A DNA stretch of 56,949 nt from Clostridia bacterium (lineage in GTDB: Bacteria; Bacillota; Clostridia; Oscillospirales; CAG-272): positions 1 to 56,949 of the forward strand of contig JAFVZL010000023.1 of the NCBI GenBank assembly GCA_017508195.1. Reading direction: 5' to 3'. Of the stretch, positions 7,493 through 16,759 are shown in pieces (within the stretch, counting starts at the first letter, position 1; each line of letters begins with the position of its first letter). Under the pieces are notes generated by a model. The model was given only the letters and a program-made list of their open reading frames with translations, did not search any database and was not told where the DNA came from. The position numbers and the translations under genes were made by a program.

Positions 7493-8793
7493 TGCCGTCC
7501 GTTGCTCTTTATACCCTCGGGTGCAAGGTCTCTCAGTATGAGAGCGAGGCTATTGCCGAGCTATTCCTTGAGGGCGGATTCAGGGTAGTTGACTCCGGAT
7601 GCGTAGCAGATGCTTACGTTATCAACACCTGCACGGTCACGGCGGAGTCGGACAGAAAATCCAGGCAGGTCATCCGCAGACTCCGTTCTAAGAATGAAAG
7701 CGCGGTGATAGCGGTCATAGGCTGCTACAGTCAGCGCTCACCCGAGGAAATAGAAAGGCTTCCGGTTGATATAATCATAGGAACAGAGAATAAGCTCTCG
7801 GTTGTTGATCTTGTTATTGAGGCTTTAGCTCGGAAGGAAAGAACACAGTCGGTTTCGGTGACCGATCTTTCATCCGCTTGCTTTGAGCCTATGACGATAA
7901 AGAGTGCACCGAGGACGCGTGCCTATGTTAAAATTGAGGACGGATGTGAGGCAAAATGCACCTATTGTGCTATCAGCGCCGCGCGCGGACCTGTCAGAAG
8001 CAAGCCGAAGGACGAGGTTATTTCCGAGGTCGAGGGCTTAGCGAAAAGCGGTGTGCGAGAGATAGTTTTAACGGGTATTGAAACCGGATCCTACGGTAGA
8101 GATTTCAACACGGGGTACGGCTTAGCCGACCTTATATGCGAGCTTGACTCGCGTGGGAGCGCCGAGAGGATAAGGCTCGGATCGCTTGCACCCGAGCTTG
8201 TCGGGCGCGAGTTTGCCGATAGGATACGCGGAGTTGGAATATTGACACCGCATTTTCATCTTTCTATGCAGTCGGGTTCTGATTCCGTGCTTCAAAGAAT
8301 GAAAAGAAGATATAACCGAGCGATGGCACTCAGGAATATCGAGGCGCTTCGCGATGCGGCACCGGGTGCGTGCTTCACGACCGACCTTATGGTAGGCTTC
8401 CCGGGTGAGACCGAGGAGGATTTCCTCGATACCATAGATTTTGTCAGACGGGCGCGCTTCATTGCCTGCCACGTCTTTGCATATTCGCGGAGGGCGGGTA
8501 CTCCCGCAGCGGACTATCCCGACCAGATTCCCGAGAGCGTCAAGCGTGAAAGATCCGCGGAGCTTATACGCGTCTCGCACGAGGTGAGAGACGAGGTCTT
8601 AGCCGAGCGCGTAGTGTCGGGTGAGCCGCTAAGATGCATACTCGAAACATACTCCGATGGGATGTACACTTCTCATTCGGATGAGTTTATCGAGGTGTGC
8701 TGCGAGGCAGATATCGGTCGCGAGGGTGAAATCGTGTTGGTAAGGCCTCTGAAATCTAAAGGCGGCGTTATATATGGCGAAATAATCGAATAA
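7492..8793 (+). CDS. mtaB: tRNA t6A37 methylthiotransferase MtaB
   Basis: This radical SAM enzyme converts t6A37 to ms2t6A37 in tRNAs decoding ANN codons. The 433-residue protein shows the N-terminal UPF0004 domain with cysteines in TLGCKVSQYES, NTCTV and GCYSQR, which bind an auxiliary 4Fe-4S cluster. The radical SAM core begins at CEAKCTYCAISAARG (about 153-167, CxxxCxxC). A C-terminal TRAM-like segment ends the protein. The lengths and the GCKVSQYE motif point to MtaB rather than MiaB or RimO. It is translationally coupled to hpt. Confidence 0.94.
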   Translation: MPSVALYTLGCKVSQYESEAIAELFLEGGFRVVDSGCVADAYVINTCTVTAESDRKSRQVIRRLRSKNESAVIAVIGCYSQRSPEEIERLPVDIIIGTENKLSVVDLVIEALARKERTQSVSVTDLSSACFEPMTIKSAPRTRAYVKIEDGCEAKCTYCAISAARGPVRSKPKDEVISEVEGLAKSGVREIVLTGIETGSYGRDFNTGYGLADLICELDSRGSAERIRLGSLAPELVGREFADRIRGVGILTPHFHLSMQSGSDSVLQRMKRRYNRAMALRNIEALRDAAPGACFTTDLMVGFPGETEEDFLDTIDFVRRARFIACHVFAYSRRAGTPAADYPDQIPESVKRERSAELIRVSHEVRDEVLAERVVSGEPLRCILETYSDGMYTSHSDEFIEVCCEADIGREGEIVLVRPLKSKGGVIYGEIIE

Positions 8794-8827
8794 GTAAATA
8801 ATTATTGACAAACGGAGATATAAAAAC

Positions 8828-10219
8828 ATGGAAAACAGCAAAAAGACAATGGAAAAAATCGTTGCGCTTTGCAAAACGCGCGGTTTTATTTTCCCCGGCT
8901 CTGAGATCTACGGCGGTCTTGCAAACTCCTGGGACTACGGTCCTCTCGGTGTTGAGTTCAAGAATAACGTAAAGAGAGCCTGGTGGAAGAAGTTCGTTCA
9001 GGAGTCGAGATACAACGTCGGCCTTGACGCGGCTATCATAATGAACCCTGAGACCTGGGTTGCATCGGGTCACGTTGGCGGATTCTCTGATCCTCTTATG
9101 GACTGTAAGGGATGCAAGGCTCGTCACAGAGCAGATAAGCTCATCGAGGAATATGCCTTCCAGAACGGAACTAACGACAATCCCGCAGGCTGGAGCTTTG
9201 AGGAGATGGCAAACTTTATCCGTGAGAAGGGAATAGTATGTCCCGAGTGCGGCGGAAAGGACTTCACCGATATCAAGAAGTTCAACCTTATGTTCAAGAC
9301 CTTCGTCGGTGTAACCGAGGATTCCTCTAACACCGTTTATTTAAGACCCGAGACCGCGCAGGGTATCTTCGTTAACTTCCCCGCGGTTCAGCGTTCTATG
9401 AGAAAGAAGCTTCCCTTTGGCGTATGCCAGATAGGTAAGTCCTTCAGAAACGAGATCACGCCCGGTAACTTCGTATTCCGTACGCGTGAGTTCGAGCAGA
9501 TGGAGCTTGAGTTCTTCTGCAAGCCCGGCACCGACCTTGAGTGGTTCAACTATTGGAAGAACTTCTGCCACAAGTGGCTGCTCGACCTCGGTATGAAGGA
9601 CGAGAACCTCAGACTCCGCGATCACGATCCCGACGAGCTCTGCTTCTACTCCAAGGCTACTACCGATTTTGAGTTCCTCTTCCCGTTCGGATGGGGCGAG
9701 CTTTGGGGCGTTGCCGACAGAACCGACTATGACCTTGGTCAGCACAGAGATCACTCGGGCAAGGATCTTACCTACTTCGATCAGGAGACTGGTGAGCACT
9801 ACATTCCTTACGTTATCGAGCCCTCGCTCGGTGCGGATCGTGTTGCTCTTGCTTTCCTTATCGATGCATATGACGAGGAGACACTCGGAGAGGGTGACGT
9901 TCGTGTAGTTCTTCATCTTCATCCCGCGCTTGCACCCGTTAAATGTGCGGTTCTTCCTCTTTCTAAGAAGCTTTCCGAGAAGGCTCTCGAGCTTTACGAC
10001 GAGCTTAGTAAGGAATTCCCCGTTGATTTTGACGAGACCGGCTCTATCGGTAAGAGATACCGCCGTGAGGATGAGATCGGTACTCCCTTCTGCATTACCT
10101 ACGATTTTGATACCGAGAACGACGGCTGCGTAACCGTTCGTGACAGAGATACGATGGAGCAGGTAAGAATTCCTCTCGGTGAGGTCAAGGCTTACATTGC
10201 CGAGAGAATCAAGTTCTGA
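8828..10219 (+). CDS. glyQS: glycyl-tRNA synthetase, dimeric type
   Basis: The 463-residue class II synthetase is the single-chain alpha2 type rather than the bacterial glyQ/glyS tetramer. It begins near [21 protein letters not shown] and carries class II motif 2 ([25 protein letters not shown], about 204-228) and motif 3 ([12 protein letters not shown]). A zinc-binding pair set CKGCK and CPECGG is present in the insertion after motif 1. The C-terminal anticodon-binding domain includes [13 protein letters not shown]. The luxS ATG overlaps its stop by one base. Confidence 0.95.
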   Translation: MENSKKTMEKIVALCKTRGFIFPGSEIYGGLANSWDYGPLGVEFKNNVKRAWWKKFVQESRYNVGLDAAIIMNPETWVASGHVGGFSDPLMDCKGCKARHRADKLIEEYAFQNGTNDNPAGWSFEEMANFIREKGIVCPECGGKDFTDIKKFNLMFKTFVGVTEDSSNTVYLRPETAQGIFVNFPAVQRSMRKKLPFGVCQIGKSFRNEITPGNFVFRTREFEQMELEFFCKPGTDLEWFNYWKNFCHKWLLDLGMKDENLRLRDHDPDELCFYSKATTDFEFLFPFGWGELWGVADRTDYDLGQHRDHSGKDLTYFDQETGEHYIPYVIEPSLGADRVALAFLIDAYDEETLGEGDVRVVLHLHPALAPVKCAVLPLSKKLSEKALELYDELSKEFPVDFDETGSIGKRYRREDEIGTPFCITYDFDTENDGCVTVRDRDTMEQVRIPLGEVKAYIAERIKF

Positions 10220-10680
10220 TGAAAAGAATTGCATCATTTTCGGTAAATCACGATTATATAGACGAGGGTATCTACGTCTCTCGCATAGACGGTGATATTA
10301 CTACCTACGATCTCAGATGCCGCGTCCCGAACGCCGGGGACTATATGGATAACCTTACGATGCACTCGGTAGAGCACTTATTTGCCACCTTTGTCCGTTC
10401 GAGCGAGATAGGCGAGAGAGTCATCTACTTCGGACCTATGGGCTGTCAGACAGGCTTCTATCTTTTAGTCCGCGACGCGGAAAATGCCGAGGTACTCTCC
10501 GTTGTGCTTGACGTTCTCGGAAAGATAGCGTCATATGACGGTGCTATGCCCGGCGGCAGCCGCGAGGAGTGCGGAAACTACAAAAATCTGAGCGTTGAGT
10601 ATGCGCGCATCGAGGCGCAGCGTTATCTTGAAATTCTGAAGAGCCGCGAGTGCGACTTCAAGTATAAGGAGGGCGTATGA
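10219..10680 (+). CDS. luxS: S-ribosylhomocysteine lyase LuxS
   Basis: LuxS cleaves S-ribosylhomocysteine to homocysteine and DPD, the precursor of autoinducer-2. The 153-residue protein has the metal-binding HSVEH (HxxxEH) at about residues 52-57, the following LFATFVR and the third-ligand cysteine in REECGNY. Length is normal. Together with the next gene, mtnN, it completes the two-step recycling of S-adenosylhomocysteine. Whether AI-2 is used as a signal cannot be judged from this window. Confidence 0.95.
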   Translation: MKRIASFSVNHDYIDEGIYVSRIDGDITTYDLRCRVPNAGDYMDNLTMHSVEHLFATFVRSSEIGERVIYFGPMGCQTGFYLLVRDAENAEVLSVVLDVLGKIASYDGAMPGGSREECGNYKNLSVEYARIEAQRYLEILKSRECDFKYKEGV

Positions 10681-11378
10681 CGGCTTCCTACGATATAGGC
10701 ATTATCGGTGCCATGGACGGTGAGGTCTCGGCTATCATAGATAAGCTTGAAAACAGAGAGGAGCTTCTCGTCAGCGGCATAAAATTTAACACGGGTAGCC
10801 TTTTCGGCAAGCGTGTTGTAATAGCTAAGTGCGGTATCGGCAAGGTCTTTGCCGCTATATGCACTGAGGCTATGATATTGAAATTCGCTCCCCGACTTAT
10901 AGTGAATACGGGAGTTGGCGGTGCGCTGGATCCGAAGCTCCGTCCTCTAGATATAGTCTTTGCCGACAGGCTCTGTCAGCACGATATGGATACCTCAGCT
11001 ATCGGAGACCCAAAGGGTCTCGTGTCGGGCATCAATATGATATACTTTGATGCCGATGAAAGGGCAGTATCCATGCTTCGTGAGTCAGCAGAGCAGCTTT
11101 CCTTGAATTATCTTGTCGGTACCGTTGCATCGGGTGATAAATTCGTTGCCGAGGCTGCCGATAAGAGCCGTATAAGGGAAGATTTCGGTGCATCCGCCTG
11201 TGAGATGGAGGGCTGTGCCGTGGCTCAGGTCGCATACGTTAACTCTACCCCCTTTGCTGTTGTGAGAGCAATTTCCGACTCAGCCGACGGTGATGCCGGT
11301 ATGGATTATATGACCTTCCTGCCCGAGGCGGTAAGGATATCGACTGCGCTTACACTGTCGCTTGTTGAAAAGTATTGA
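10677..11378 (+). CDS. mtnN: 5'-methylthioadenosine/S-adenosylhomocysteine nucleosidase
   Basis: The 233-residue enzyme hydrolyses MTA and SAH, supplying S-ribosylhomocysteine to LuxS. Visible motifs are IIGAMDGEVSAI at the N-terminus (catalytic Glu), NTGVGGAL at about 78-85, and CEMEGCAVAQVAY with VRAISDSAD near the C-terminus (catalytic Asp). It overlaps luxS by four bases (ATGA), so the pair is translationally coupled. A strong terminator ends the unit. Confidence 0.95.
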   Translation: MTASYDIGIIGAMDGEVSAIIDKLENREELLVSGIKFNTGSLFGKRVVIAKCGIGKVFAAICTEAMILKFAPRLIVNTGVGGALDPKLRPLDIVFADRLCQHDMDTSAIGDPKGLVSGINMIYFDADERAVSMLRESAEQLSLNYLVGTVASGDKFVAEAADKSRIREDFGASACEMEGCAVAQVAYVNSTPFAVVRAISDSADGDAGMDYMTFLPEAVRISTALTLSLVEKY

Positions 11379-11394
11379 TCTTAATAAAATATCA

Positions 11395-11432
11395 ATAGCA
11401 CCCGACGAAAATATGTCGGGTGCTATCTTTTG
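11395..11432 (+). terminator. terminator after mtnN
   Basis: A 12-bp perfect stem (11395-11406 with 11415-11426) is followed by CTTTTGTTT, closing the hpt-to-mtnN unit. The 11433-11561 gap between this and the end of the convergent helicase gene shows no gene. Confidence 0.88.
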
Positions 11433-11561
11433 TTTACAAACGCTGCTGTTTTATCTCGTTTTTGGATTGATTTATGTTTTTCTCATCCATCGTTTCCGCG
11501 GATCTTGCAGACGGGGATGGTTGGGAAATCAGGCTTAGATAGATTGATAAATCAAAGCTGT

Positions 11562-13970
11562 TTATCGGGTACTGTCTTCAAGGTCTATTTCGCGCCAGAA
11601 GTCCTTAATGCGCTCGTTGAGCTCCTTTAAGTCACCTACGTATTCCATACCTCGCCAGAGCGCGGGTATGGTTTTTTTGTATAAAGGATCGCGGAAGCGG
11701 TCGTCAATGAGCACGATAACTCCGCGGTCATTTTCGTGTCTGATAACTCTTCCCGCCGCTTGCAGAACTCTGTTCATACCTGGGTAGATGTAAGCGTACT
11801 GCTTTCCCGCCTCGAGCTTTTCCTCATAGTACTCGGCTATCGCCTCCCGCTCGTATGACAGAGCCGGCATTCCTATGCCCACCACCACCGAGCCGATAAG
11901 GCTTTTTCCGACGAGGTCGATGCCCTCGGAGTAGATTCCGCCAAGCACGCAGAATCCGACGAGATAGCCCTCGCGCTCACGCTCGAACTCGGCTAAAAAC
12001 GCCTCTTTTTCAACACGGGTCATGTCCTTTCGCTGTTCGAGGACCTTTATCTTGGGGTATTTTTCGCGAAAGCTTCCGGCAAGCATCTCGAGGTATTCAA
12101 ACGAGGGTGCGAATACCATGTAGTTACCTATTCTCGGCGAGAGGGTGGCGGCTATCGCTCTTGATACCGCGGGTAGCGTTCTTTCGCGCTCGGAATAGCG
12201 AGTGCTGATAGAGTCTATGATGGATACCGAAAGCGCCTCGGGCGCAAATGGTGAGAGAGCCTCGAGCGTGTCTGATGAGCCGTCGCCGCCGAGCACTGAT
12301 TTATAATACTCGAGAGGTGAGAGCGTGGCTGAGAAGAATACGGTTCCGTGTCCCTTGCTCAGTATTCTTTTTATCACCGAGCCGGAGTCTACCGAAAACA
12401 GCTTCAGGGTAAGCCTTCCCGATTCGTAGAATATGAAGGTTCGGTAGCATTCGTCATAGCGCTCGACGGTATCGTACACGCGCTTTATCTCATAGAAGAG
12501 CTCTTTTAAATATTCGGTCCTGTCGTGAGTTAGCTCGTCCTTTTTTCTGTAGCTATCCCTGAGGGCAGTATCGAGAAGGAGAGCAAGCTCACCTATCGGC
12601 TCGTACAGCTCCGAGGGCAGCTCGGCAAGGTGCGTTGCACCCGATTCGGCTCCATCCTTATCTTTCCTTATCTCGTCCTTCAGATACTCGAAAAGCGACT
12701 CTTTGGTGCGTAAAATTATATCGGGAGCGTATGTTCTCAGCTCCGAGGTTGGCTCTATAAGCGGGTTGTCGAGCTTTTCGAGAAAAGTATCAAGCGATAG
12801 CTCTGCTGAATACATTTCCCGAGCTCGCTCAGCGAGGTTGTGAGCCTCGTCAATGAGAAATGCGTATCTGCCGCCCTCATCAAAGTATCTTCTGATGTAC
12901 ACGCGTGGGTCGAAAAGATAATTAATGTCGCATATTACGGCGTCGCATAGCTCGGAGTACGAGAGTGCGAGCTCGTATGGGCATACCGAAAACTCACGCG
13001 CTACCTCGCGCACCTCGGATAGCGTGACCACGGTAATATTCTTGTCATAGAGCGCGAGGGTGGCATCCGGCAGCCTTCTTGCATCAGAGAGCTTGCATAG
13101 CATCGCACTTTTTTTGCAAATGAGCCCCTCAGGGCAGGAGCGCTCCTTCGAGGAAAGGGAAATTGCCCTTATTCTCGCGCCCGCCTCCGACAGAAGCATA
13201 AGACATTCGCGTGCAACCTCGGCTGTGGTGGTCTTTGGGGTCAGATAAAATACCTTATCCTCCTTACCTTCACCGATAAGCCTTATCGCAGGGTAGAGAA
13301 CGGATACGGTCTTACCCGTTCCGGTAGGTGCACAGGCATATAAGGATTCACCTCTTGCGAGCGTTCTGTACGTTGCTCTTACAAGCTCGCTCTGACCGTC
13401 GCGTATCTGTTCAAAGGGAAACCTGAGCTTTGCCATAGAGGGTAATCTTTCGGTGACTCTCTCGACCTCGGGACGGGCATATTTTGCAAGAGTGCCGAGG
13501 CATCTCAGATGAAATTCGCGGAGCTTCTTCAGCGTGACTTTTTCCTCACGGGTGTCAAAATCACCGCTTCTCTCACTGGCATAAACGATTTTGAGTGCGA
13601 CCTCATCGAGCCCCTCGGTCATGGCGTACATATAGCCGAGAGTAAAGGCTCTGCCGCGCGAGATCTCGAGCTCCTCGCGCCTTGGCTTCTTTGGGTTGAG
13701 CTCTACCGTATAGAGTAGAGTTATCTCACCGTTTTCAACGATATCTGCGTGACCCACGAGCCGGAAGGTGTATTCGCCTTCCTCGAAGCTGTAATGAAGC
13801 GGTATTTGCTCGTGATCACCGAGTATTTTTTTTGAAAGGACTGCTGACGGTGCTTCAGAGCATGGCTCGAGCTCGTCATTCGGAGCGATCCTTGATATTC
13901 CGCGCCTTGATACAGAGACAAATTCATCGAGCGATACGACTATTTCATTCGCATCCTTATTATACTTCAC
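11562..13970 (-). CDS. DinG/Rad3-type iron-sulphur helicase with nuclease-like N-domain
   Basis: The 802-residue protein is a superfamily 2 helicase of the DinG/XPD class. Walker A is APTGTGKT (about 214-221), Walker B is LIDEAHNLAERAREMY (about 370), and the Fe-S domain is suggested by cysteines near CPEGLICKKSAMLC and FSVCPYELALSYSELC. Motif VI-like LQAAGRVIRHENDRG lies near the C-terminus. The N-terminal 170 residues resemble the PD-(D/E)xK nuclease domain fused to such helicases in other Firmicutes, with GHADIV and TVELN in place of GxxD and E-x-K, so the catalytic lysine looks replaced. The GTG start is preceded by AAGGGGGTG. It likely acts in DNA repair; its own promoter is seen. Confidence 0.82.
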   Translation of the reverse strand: MKYNKDANEIVVSLDEFVSVSRRGISRIAPNDELEPCSEAPSAVLSKKILGDHEQIPLHYSFEEGEYTFRLVGHADIVENGEITLLYTVELNPKKPRREELEISRGRAFTLGYMYAMTEGLDEVALKIVYASERSGDFDTREEKVTLKKLREFHLRCLGTLAKYARPEVERVTERLPSMAKLRFPFEQIRDGQSELVRATYRTLARGESLYACAPTGTGKTVSVLYPAIRLIGEGKEDKVFYLTPKTTTAEVARECLMLLSEAGARIRAISLSSKERSCPEGLICKKSAMLCKLSDARRLPDATLALYDKNITVVTLSEVREVAREFSVCPYELALSYSELCDAVICDINYLFDPRVYIRRYFDEGGRYAFLIDEAHNLAERAREMYSAELSLDTFLEKLDNPLIEPTSELRTYAPDIILRTKESLFEYLKDEIRKDKDGAESGATHLAELPSELYEPIGELALLLDTALRDSYRKKDELTHDRTEYLKELFYEIKRVYDTVERYDECYRTFIFYESGRLTLKLFSVDSGSVIKRILSKGHGTVFFSATLSPLEYYKSVLGGDGSSDTLEALSPFAPEALSVSIIDSISTRYSERERTLPAVSRAIAATLSPRIGNYMVFAPSFEYLEMLAGSFREKYPKIKVLEQRKDMTRVEKEAFLAEFEREREGYLVGFCVLGGIYSEGIDLVGKSLIGSVVVGIGMPALSYEREAIAEYYEEKLEAGKQYAYIYPGMNRVLQAAGRVIRHENDRGVIVLIDDRFRDPLYKKTIPALWRGMEYVGDLKELNERIKDFWREIDLEDSTR

Positions 13971-14012
13971 ACCGTCACCCCCTTCGTTAATCTTAAGTTA
14001 AAATCTATTAAG

Positions 14013-14041
14013 ATTTTATCATAAACCCGAGCCTTTGTCAA
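14013..14041 (-). promoter_or_regulatory. sigma-A promoter of the DinG-type helicase gene
   Basis: Minus-strand TTGACA (14036-14041), 17-base spacer, TAAAAT (14013-14018). It is about 45 bases upstream of the GTG start, so the helicase is transcribed separately from the phage cassette ending upstream of it. Confidence 0.85.
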
Positions 14042-14117
14042 TTCTTTAGATGGAGCATACGGCGGTGACTGATAAAGGTTATCATACTTCTTTGAGTGCG
14101 TAAGCGACGGAGTGCTT

Positions 14118-14157
14118 GGGGCAGAAAAGAATGGGTGAGCACAAAAAGTGCTCACCC
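14118..14157 (-). terminator. terminator of the phage-particle cassette
   Basis: A perfect 10-bp stem (14133-14142 with 14148-14157) with an AAAAA loop. On the minus strand it is followed by ATTCTTTTCT. It sits 35 bases after the last cassette gene. Confidence 0.75.
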
Positions 14158-14191
14158 GGGTGCTTGAAGCTATCGCTTCGGACCGCTTTTA

Positions 14192-15031
14192 TCATTCCGT
14201 GATGGTGCTGGTATGCTCTTTAAGAAATGCATCAAGCAGCTTCGTTTTGGTATCGAGCCATCCTGCAAGCACCTCGCGGGCATAGGTGTAGCCCTGAGAA
14301 TAACCCTTAAGCCCGATTATCGGAAGTGTTCCGAGCTTTACGATACCGCTGATTATCTCTCCTGCATCCATGCCGCTTTTCGCGCTTATCATCATAGAAA
14401 CGGTGAAAAGCATACATAACGTTGAGGGCAGAAGCTTCAAGAGAAGCACACAGAGCTTGTGGCGCGTAGGGTCATTAAGCTCACCGCCGGAGCTTCGCAT
14501 CTTCTCTCCGAGAAGCGACTTTGGGCTGATCTCAACGGGCTTCATCTTGTCAATGCGTTTTAGTGCTCGCGCTGTCTTTTTATCCTTGATCCTCCCGGCT
14601 CTGTAATTATCGAGATCATCCTCACCGAATCCCTCGGCAAGGAGAGCGGTGCGCTTTCTGTATTCGAGCTCGCGCTCAGAGTATTCGAGAGTAAAGCGTC
14701 TTAGCTCGCCGATCATATCTCCCGTGATGCTTTCGCTTGCCGCAATGTACTTTTCGCGCGCTTTGACGTACTCCACGCTTTCCTTTCCCAAGCCCTCGCC
14801 TGCATCCTCGAGCGAAAAATATATTATATAGGATGCTATGAGCATAACTATAAGCTCACAGGTCAGCTCCGAGGTTATGAGAGAAGGCAGTGTTATATCG
14901 GTAAAGGTTAGAAGTACGGCAAGCACTGCGGTTACAAGCGCGATTATCTTGCCCATATTCTCGTTTAAGAATGAGTAGCCGCGCCTCATAATATTACCGC
15001 TTTCAAGCAGCGCATCGTCAAGCTTCGTCAT
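14192..15031 (-). CDS. cassette membrane protein, four helices, unknown function
   Basis: This 279-residue protein has two hydrophobic segments near the N-terminus (about 29-46 and 56-74), a long charged, probably helical middle (about 78-185, rich in E, K and R), and two more hydrophobic segments (about 195-215 and 225-240). No family is recognised. It is last in the phage-particle operon, right after two other membrane proteins, with a good AAGGAGGGGG ribosome site. A role in particle release, in host-envelope interaction, or in immunity are all possible; none can be shown from sequence. Confidence 0.7.
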   Translation of the reverse strand: MTKLDDALLESGNIMRRGYSFLNENMGKIIALVTAVLAVLLTFTDITLPSLITSELTCELIVMLIASYIIYFSLEDAGEGLGKESVEYVKAREKYIAASESITGDMIGELRRFTLEYSERELEYRKRTALLAEGFGEDDLDNYRAGRIKDKKTARALKRIDKMKPVEISPKSLLGEKMRSSGGELNDPTRHKLCVLLLKLLPSTLCMLFTVSMMISAKSGMDAGEIISGIVKLGTLPIIGLKGYSQGYTYAREVLAGWLDTKTKLLDAFLKEHTSTITE

Positions 15032-15377
15032 TGTCCCCCTCCTTTGCCCCTCCTATGCGGTAGAGTATAGCACCTATGACGTTCGATACCGTTCCGACAA
15101 AGGATATAACCACCATTTCATCGGCTATGCGCGATAAAGCGAAAAAGATGATGAACGATATGAGCCACATCACCCATGCGCTCGGTGAGGAGAGCATACG
15201 CTTCAGTAGGTTGATAATAGGTATAACTGACAGAACGATGAGGAATGCGGTAAAGCCCGAGAGCACTGCCTCGGTGCCGCGCTCACGCCAGAGAGGGAAG
15301 TAGCATAGCACCGCAATAAGAGGTGACGCTACGGATACTCCTACACCGAGTGCCTTGAATATCACCTTACGCATCAT
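15018..15377 (-). CDS. cassette small membrane protein (holin-like in shape only)
   Basis: The product is 119 residues from the ATG at 15377, or 123 from a GTG at 15389; GGTGG upstream favours the ATG. It has three or four membrane segments (starting FKALGVGVSVASPLIAVLC) and a short acidic tail (GAKEGDNDEA). Small multi-helix proteins at the end of phage late operons are often holins, but no holin family signature is seen and no endolysin gene is next to it. It overlaps both neighbours (14 bases with the 279-residue gene, 11 with the upstream gene), so the three are translationally coupled. Confidence 0.65.
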   Translation of the reverse strand: MMRKVIFKALGVGVSVASPLIAVLCYFPLWRERGTEAVLSGFTAFLIVLSVIPIINLLKRMLSSPSAWVMWLISFIIFFALSRIADEMVVISFVGTVSNVIGAILYRIGGAKEGDNDEA

Positions 15378-16110
15378 TTCGTTCGCCACCGCCTACGAGC
15401 ACCGATCTCATAGATTGCACTCTCTCGCCTACGGCATCCTTCTGATACTGAGGAAGTGCCGAGGTCATGAAGATATCGTATAGCATATCTATCTGTGCAG
15501 TTAGCACCGTCCTCATTTGCTCGCGCCAATTGACATTTGCTTCTTCAGCCTCGAGCGCCGTGCTCATTTTTGCGACAGCAGCATTAAGCTCGGTGATAAC
15601 ATTTTCGGCACTTTCGAGCCTCTCGGTGAGAGCTGAGCTGACCCTTTCGGCATTTTCCTCGGACGCCGCTACGTTTTCTTTAAGCTTGCCGATAGCACCG
15701 AGCACACCCGTGAGAGTTTTCTCTATGAGAGGGGAGAGCCCGAGCTTGTACGCGATAGCAAGAATGATCGAGCCGATAAAGGCAAGGAGCGAAGTGATCT
15801 GTGCCGAATATTTCTCGAAGCCCGCGTAGATATCCTCAAAAATATTTCCGCCTTTATCTATGTTGTCAGTGCCTTCTGTGGGGTTGTCCTCTGCGTCCTC
15901 GCCTTTGCTGTTACCCTCGGTGATATCACCGACACTCTCCGTGTCATTCTCGGAGTCGGTAGCAATATCCTCATACATACCGTTTTCGTTGACTTGGTAT
16001 GTACCCGTGTCGATTTTTTCGTCACTCGCAGCGCTGATACCAAAAGCGGATGCACAAAGCAGCACCGTAATTGCGACTATCACTGTGATGATTTTGTAAT
16101 TAAGCTTCAT
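15367..16110 (-). CDS. cassette exported/membrane protein with coiled coil
   Basis: A 247-residue protein starts with a clear signal peptide (MKLNYKIITVIVAITVLLC, then ASAFGISAASDEK). An acidic, Thr/Asp/Glu-rich stretch follows (about 30-85), then one membrane helix (ITSLLAFIGSIILAIAYKLGL, about 102-122) and a heptad-like segment (about 130-195) before a conserved-looking end LPQYQKDAVGERV. The most likely topology is outside N-domain, one crossing, inside coiled coil. A Sec signal is unusual for a virion protein, which suggests it works in the producing cell's envelope. No family is assigned. Confidence 0.65.
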   Translation of the reverse strand: MKLNYKIITVIVAITVLLCASAFGISAASDEKIDTGTYQVNENGMYEDIATDSENDTESVGDITEGNSKGEDAEDNPTEGTDNIDKGGNIFEDIYAGFEKYSAQITSLLAFIGSIILAIAYKLGLSPLIEKTLTGVLGAIGKLKENVAASEENAERVSSALTERLESAENVITELNAAVAKMSTALEAEEANVNWREQMRTVLTAQIDMLYDIFMTSALPQYQKDAVGERVQSMRSVLVGGGERNDA

Positions 16111-16125
16111 TGATTTTTCCTTTCC

Positions 16126-16524
16126 TTATTTGAATAGGGTATGAGGTGCAGATATTTCCTCAAGCCTTAAAACTCGTTCCTCGAGCTCTGAGAGCTTTGA
16201 CTCGATGGAATCGAGCCTCATTCTTTGCTGGCGTTTCATGTTCGGGTCGTTTTCTGCAAGCGTTATTCTGCCCGCCCACTTCCTTATCCCCTCGAGAGGT
16301 ACAGTCTCACTGTCTCTATGTAAGAGTGGGGTGTAGTCACCGTCGGGAAGCGTCGAAAGAGAGAGCCTTGCGACTCCGCGTTTAAGTCTTGCAGATACGC
16401 CGCCAACAGACACGGCACCGTCATCTGCTCCGTCAATTTGTATTCTGACTGTAACTGCATCGTTTGCGTGGATTTTTTCGCACTGTCCTACGTCTGACTT
16501 GATTTTGTAAAGTATGGTAGTCAT
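16126..16524 (-). CDS. cassette protein, beta-rich N-half with C-terminal coiled coil
   Basis: This 132-residue product has a short beta-strand-rich first half (about 1-75, with alternating V/I and polar residues) and a heptad-type helix near the end (LDSIESKLSELEERVLRLEEI, split here as LDSIESKLSEL and EERVLRLEEI). Such small proteins lie among tail-appendage genes of Firmicutes phages. Its ATG overlaps the stop of the 78-residue gene (ATGA). Function is not assigned. Confidence 0.6.
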   Translation of the reverse strand: MTTILYKIKSDVGQCEKIHANDAVTVRIQIDGADDGAVSVGGVSARLKRGVARLSLSTLPDGDYTPLLHRDSETVPLEGIRKWAGRITLAENDPNMKRQQRMRLDSIESKLSELEERVLRLEEISAPHTLFK

Positions 16525-16757
16525 TTATCGCCTCCCGTGACTTGATAAACGCTTCTTATAGAGTCTCCGTCATCAACGTAACTGATGTCGAGCCTTTGCC
16601 CGAGCTTAAGAGTCGGAGCATCTCCGAGAAGGATGGGCTTATAGCCTGCCTCGCGCATTGATGACTCCTTTGGGTTCGTTATTAAGGTGTTGCCTATCTT
16701 GATATAGCGCTTGCGGTATATCTCAAGGGTACCGTTTTCTTTAATTCTTCCGTACAT
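16521..16757 (-). CDS. small phage tail-region protein
   Basis: The 78-residue product begins MYGRIKENGTLEIYRKRYI and continues with NPKESSMREAGYKPIL. This resembles small proteins found beside tail-fibre genes of many Firmicutes phages (pattern: MYGRI, a short strand, NPTEE, GYKPL). Their function is not known to me. A strong AAGGAG ribosome site precedes the ATG. It is downstream of the 385-residue appendage gene with a two-base gap. Confidence 0.6.
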   Translation of the reverse strand: MYGRIKENGTLEIYRKRYIKIGNTLITNPKESSMREAGYKPILLGDAPTLKLGQRLDISYVDDGDSIRSVYQVTGGDK

Positions 16758-16759
16758 AT

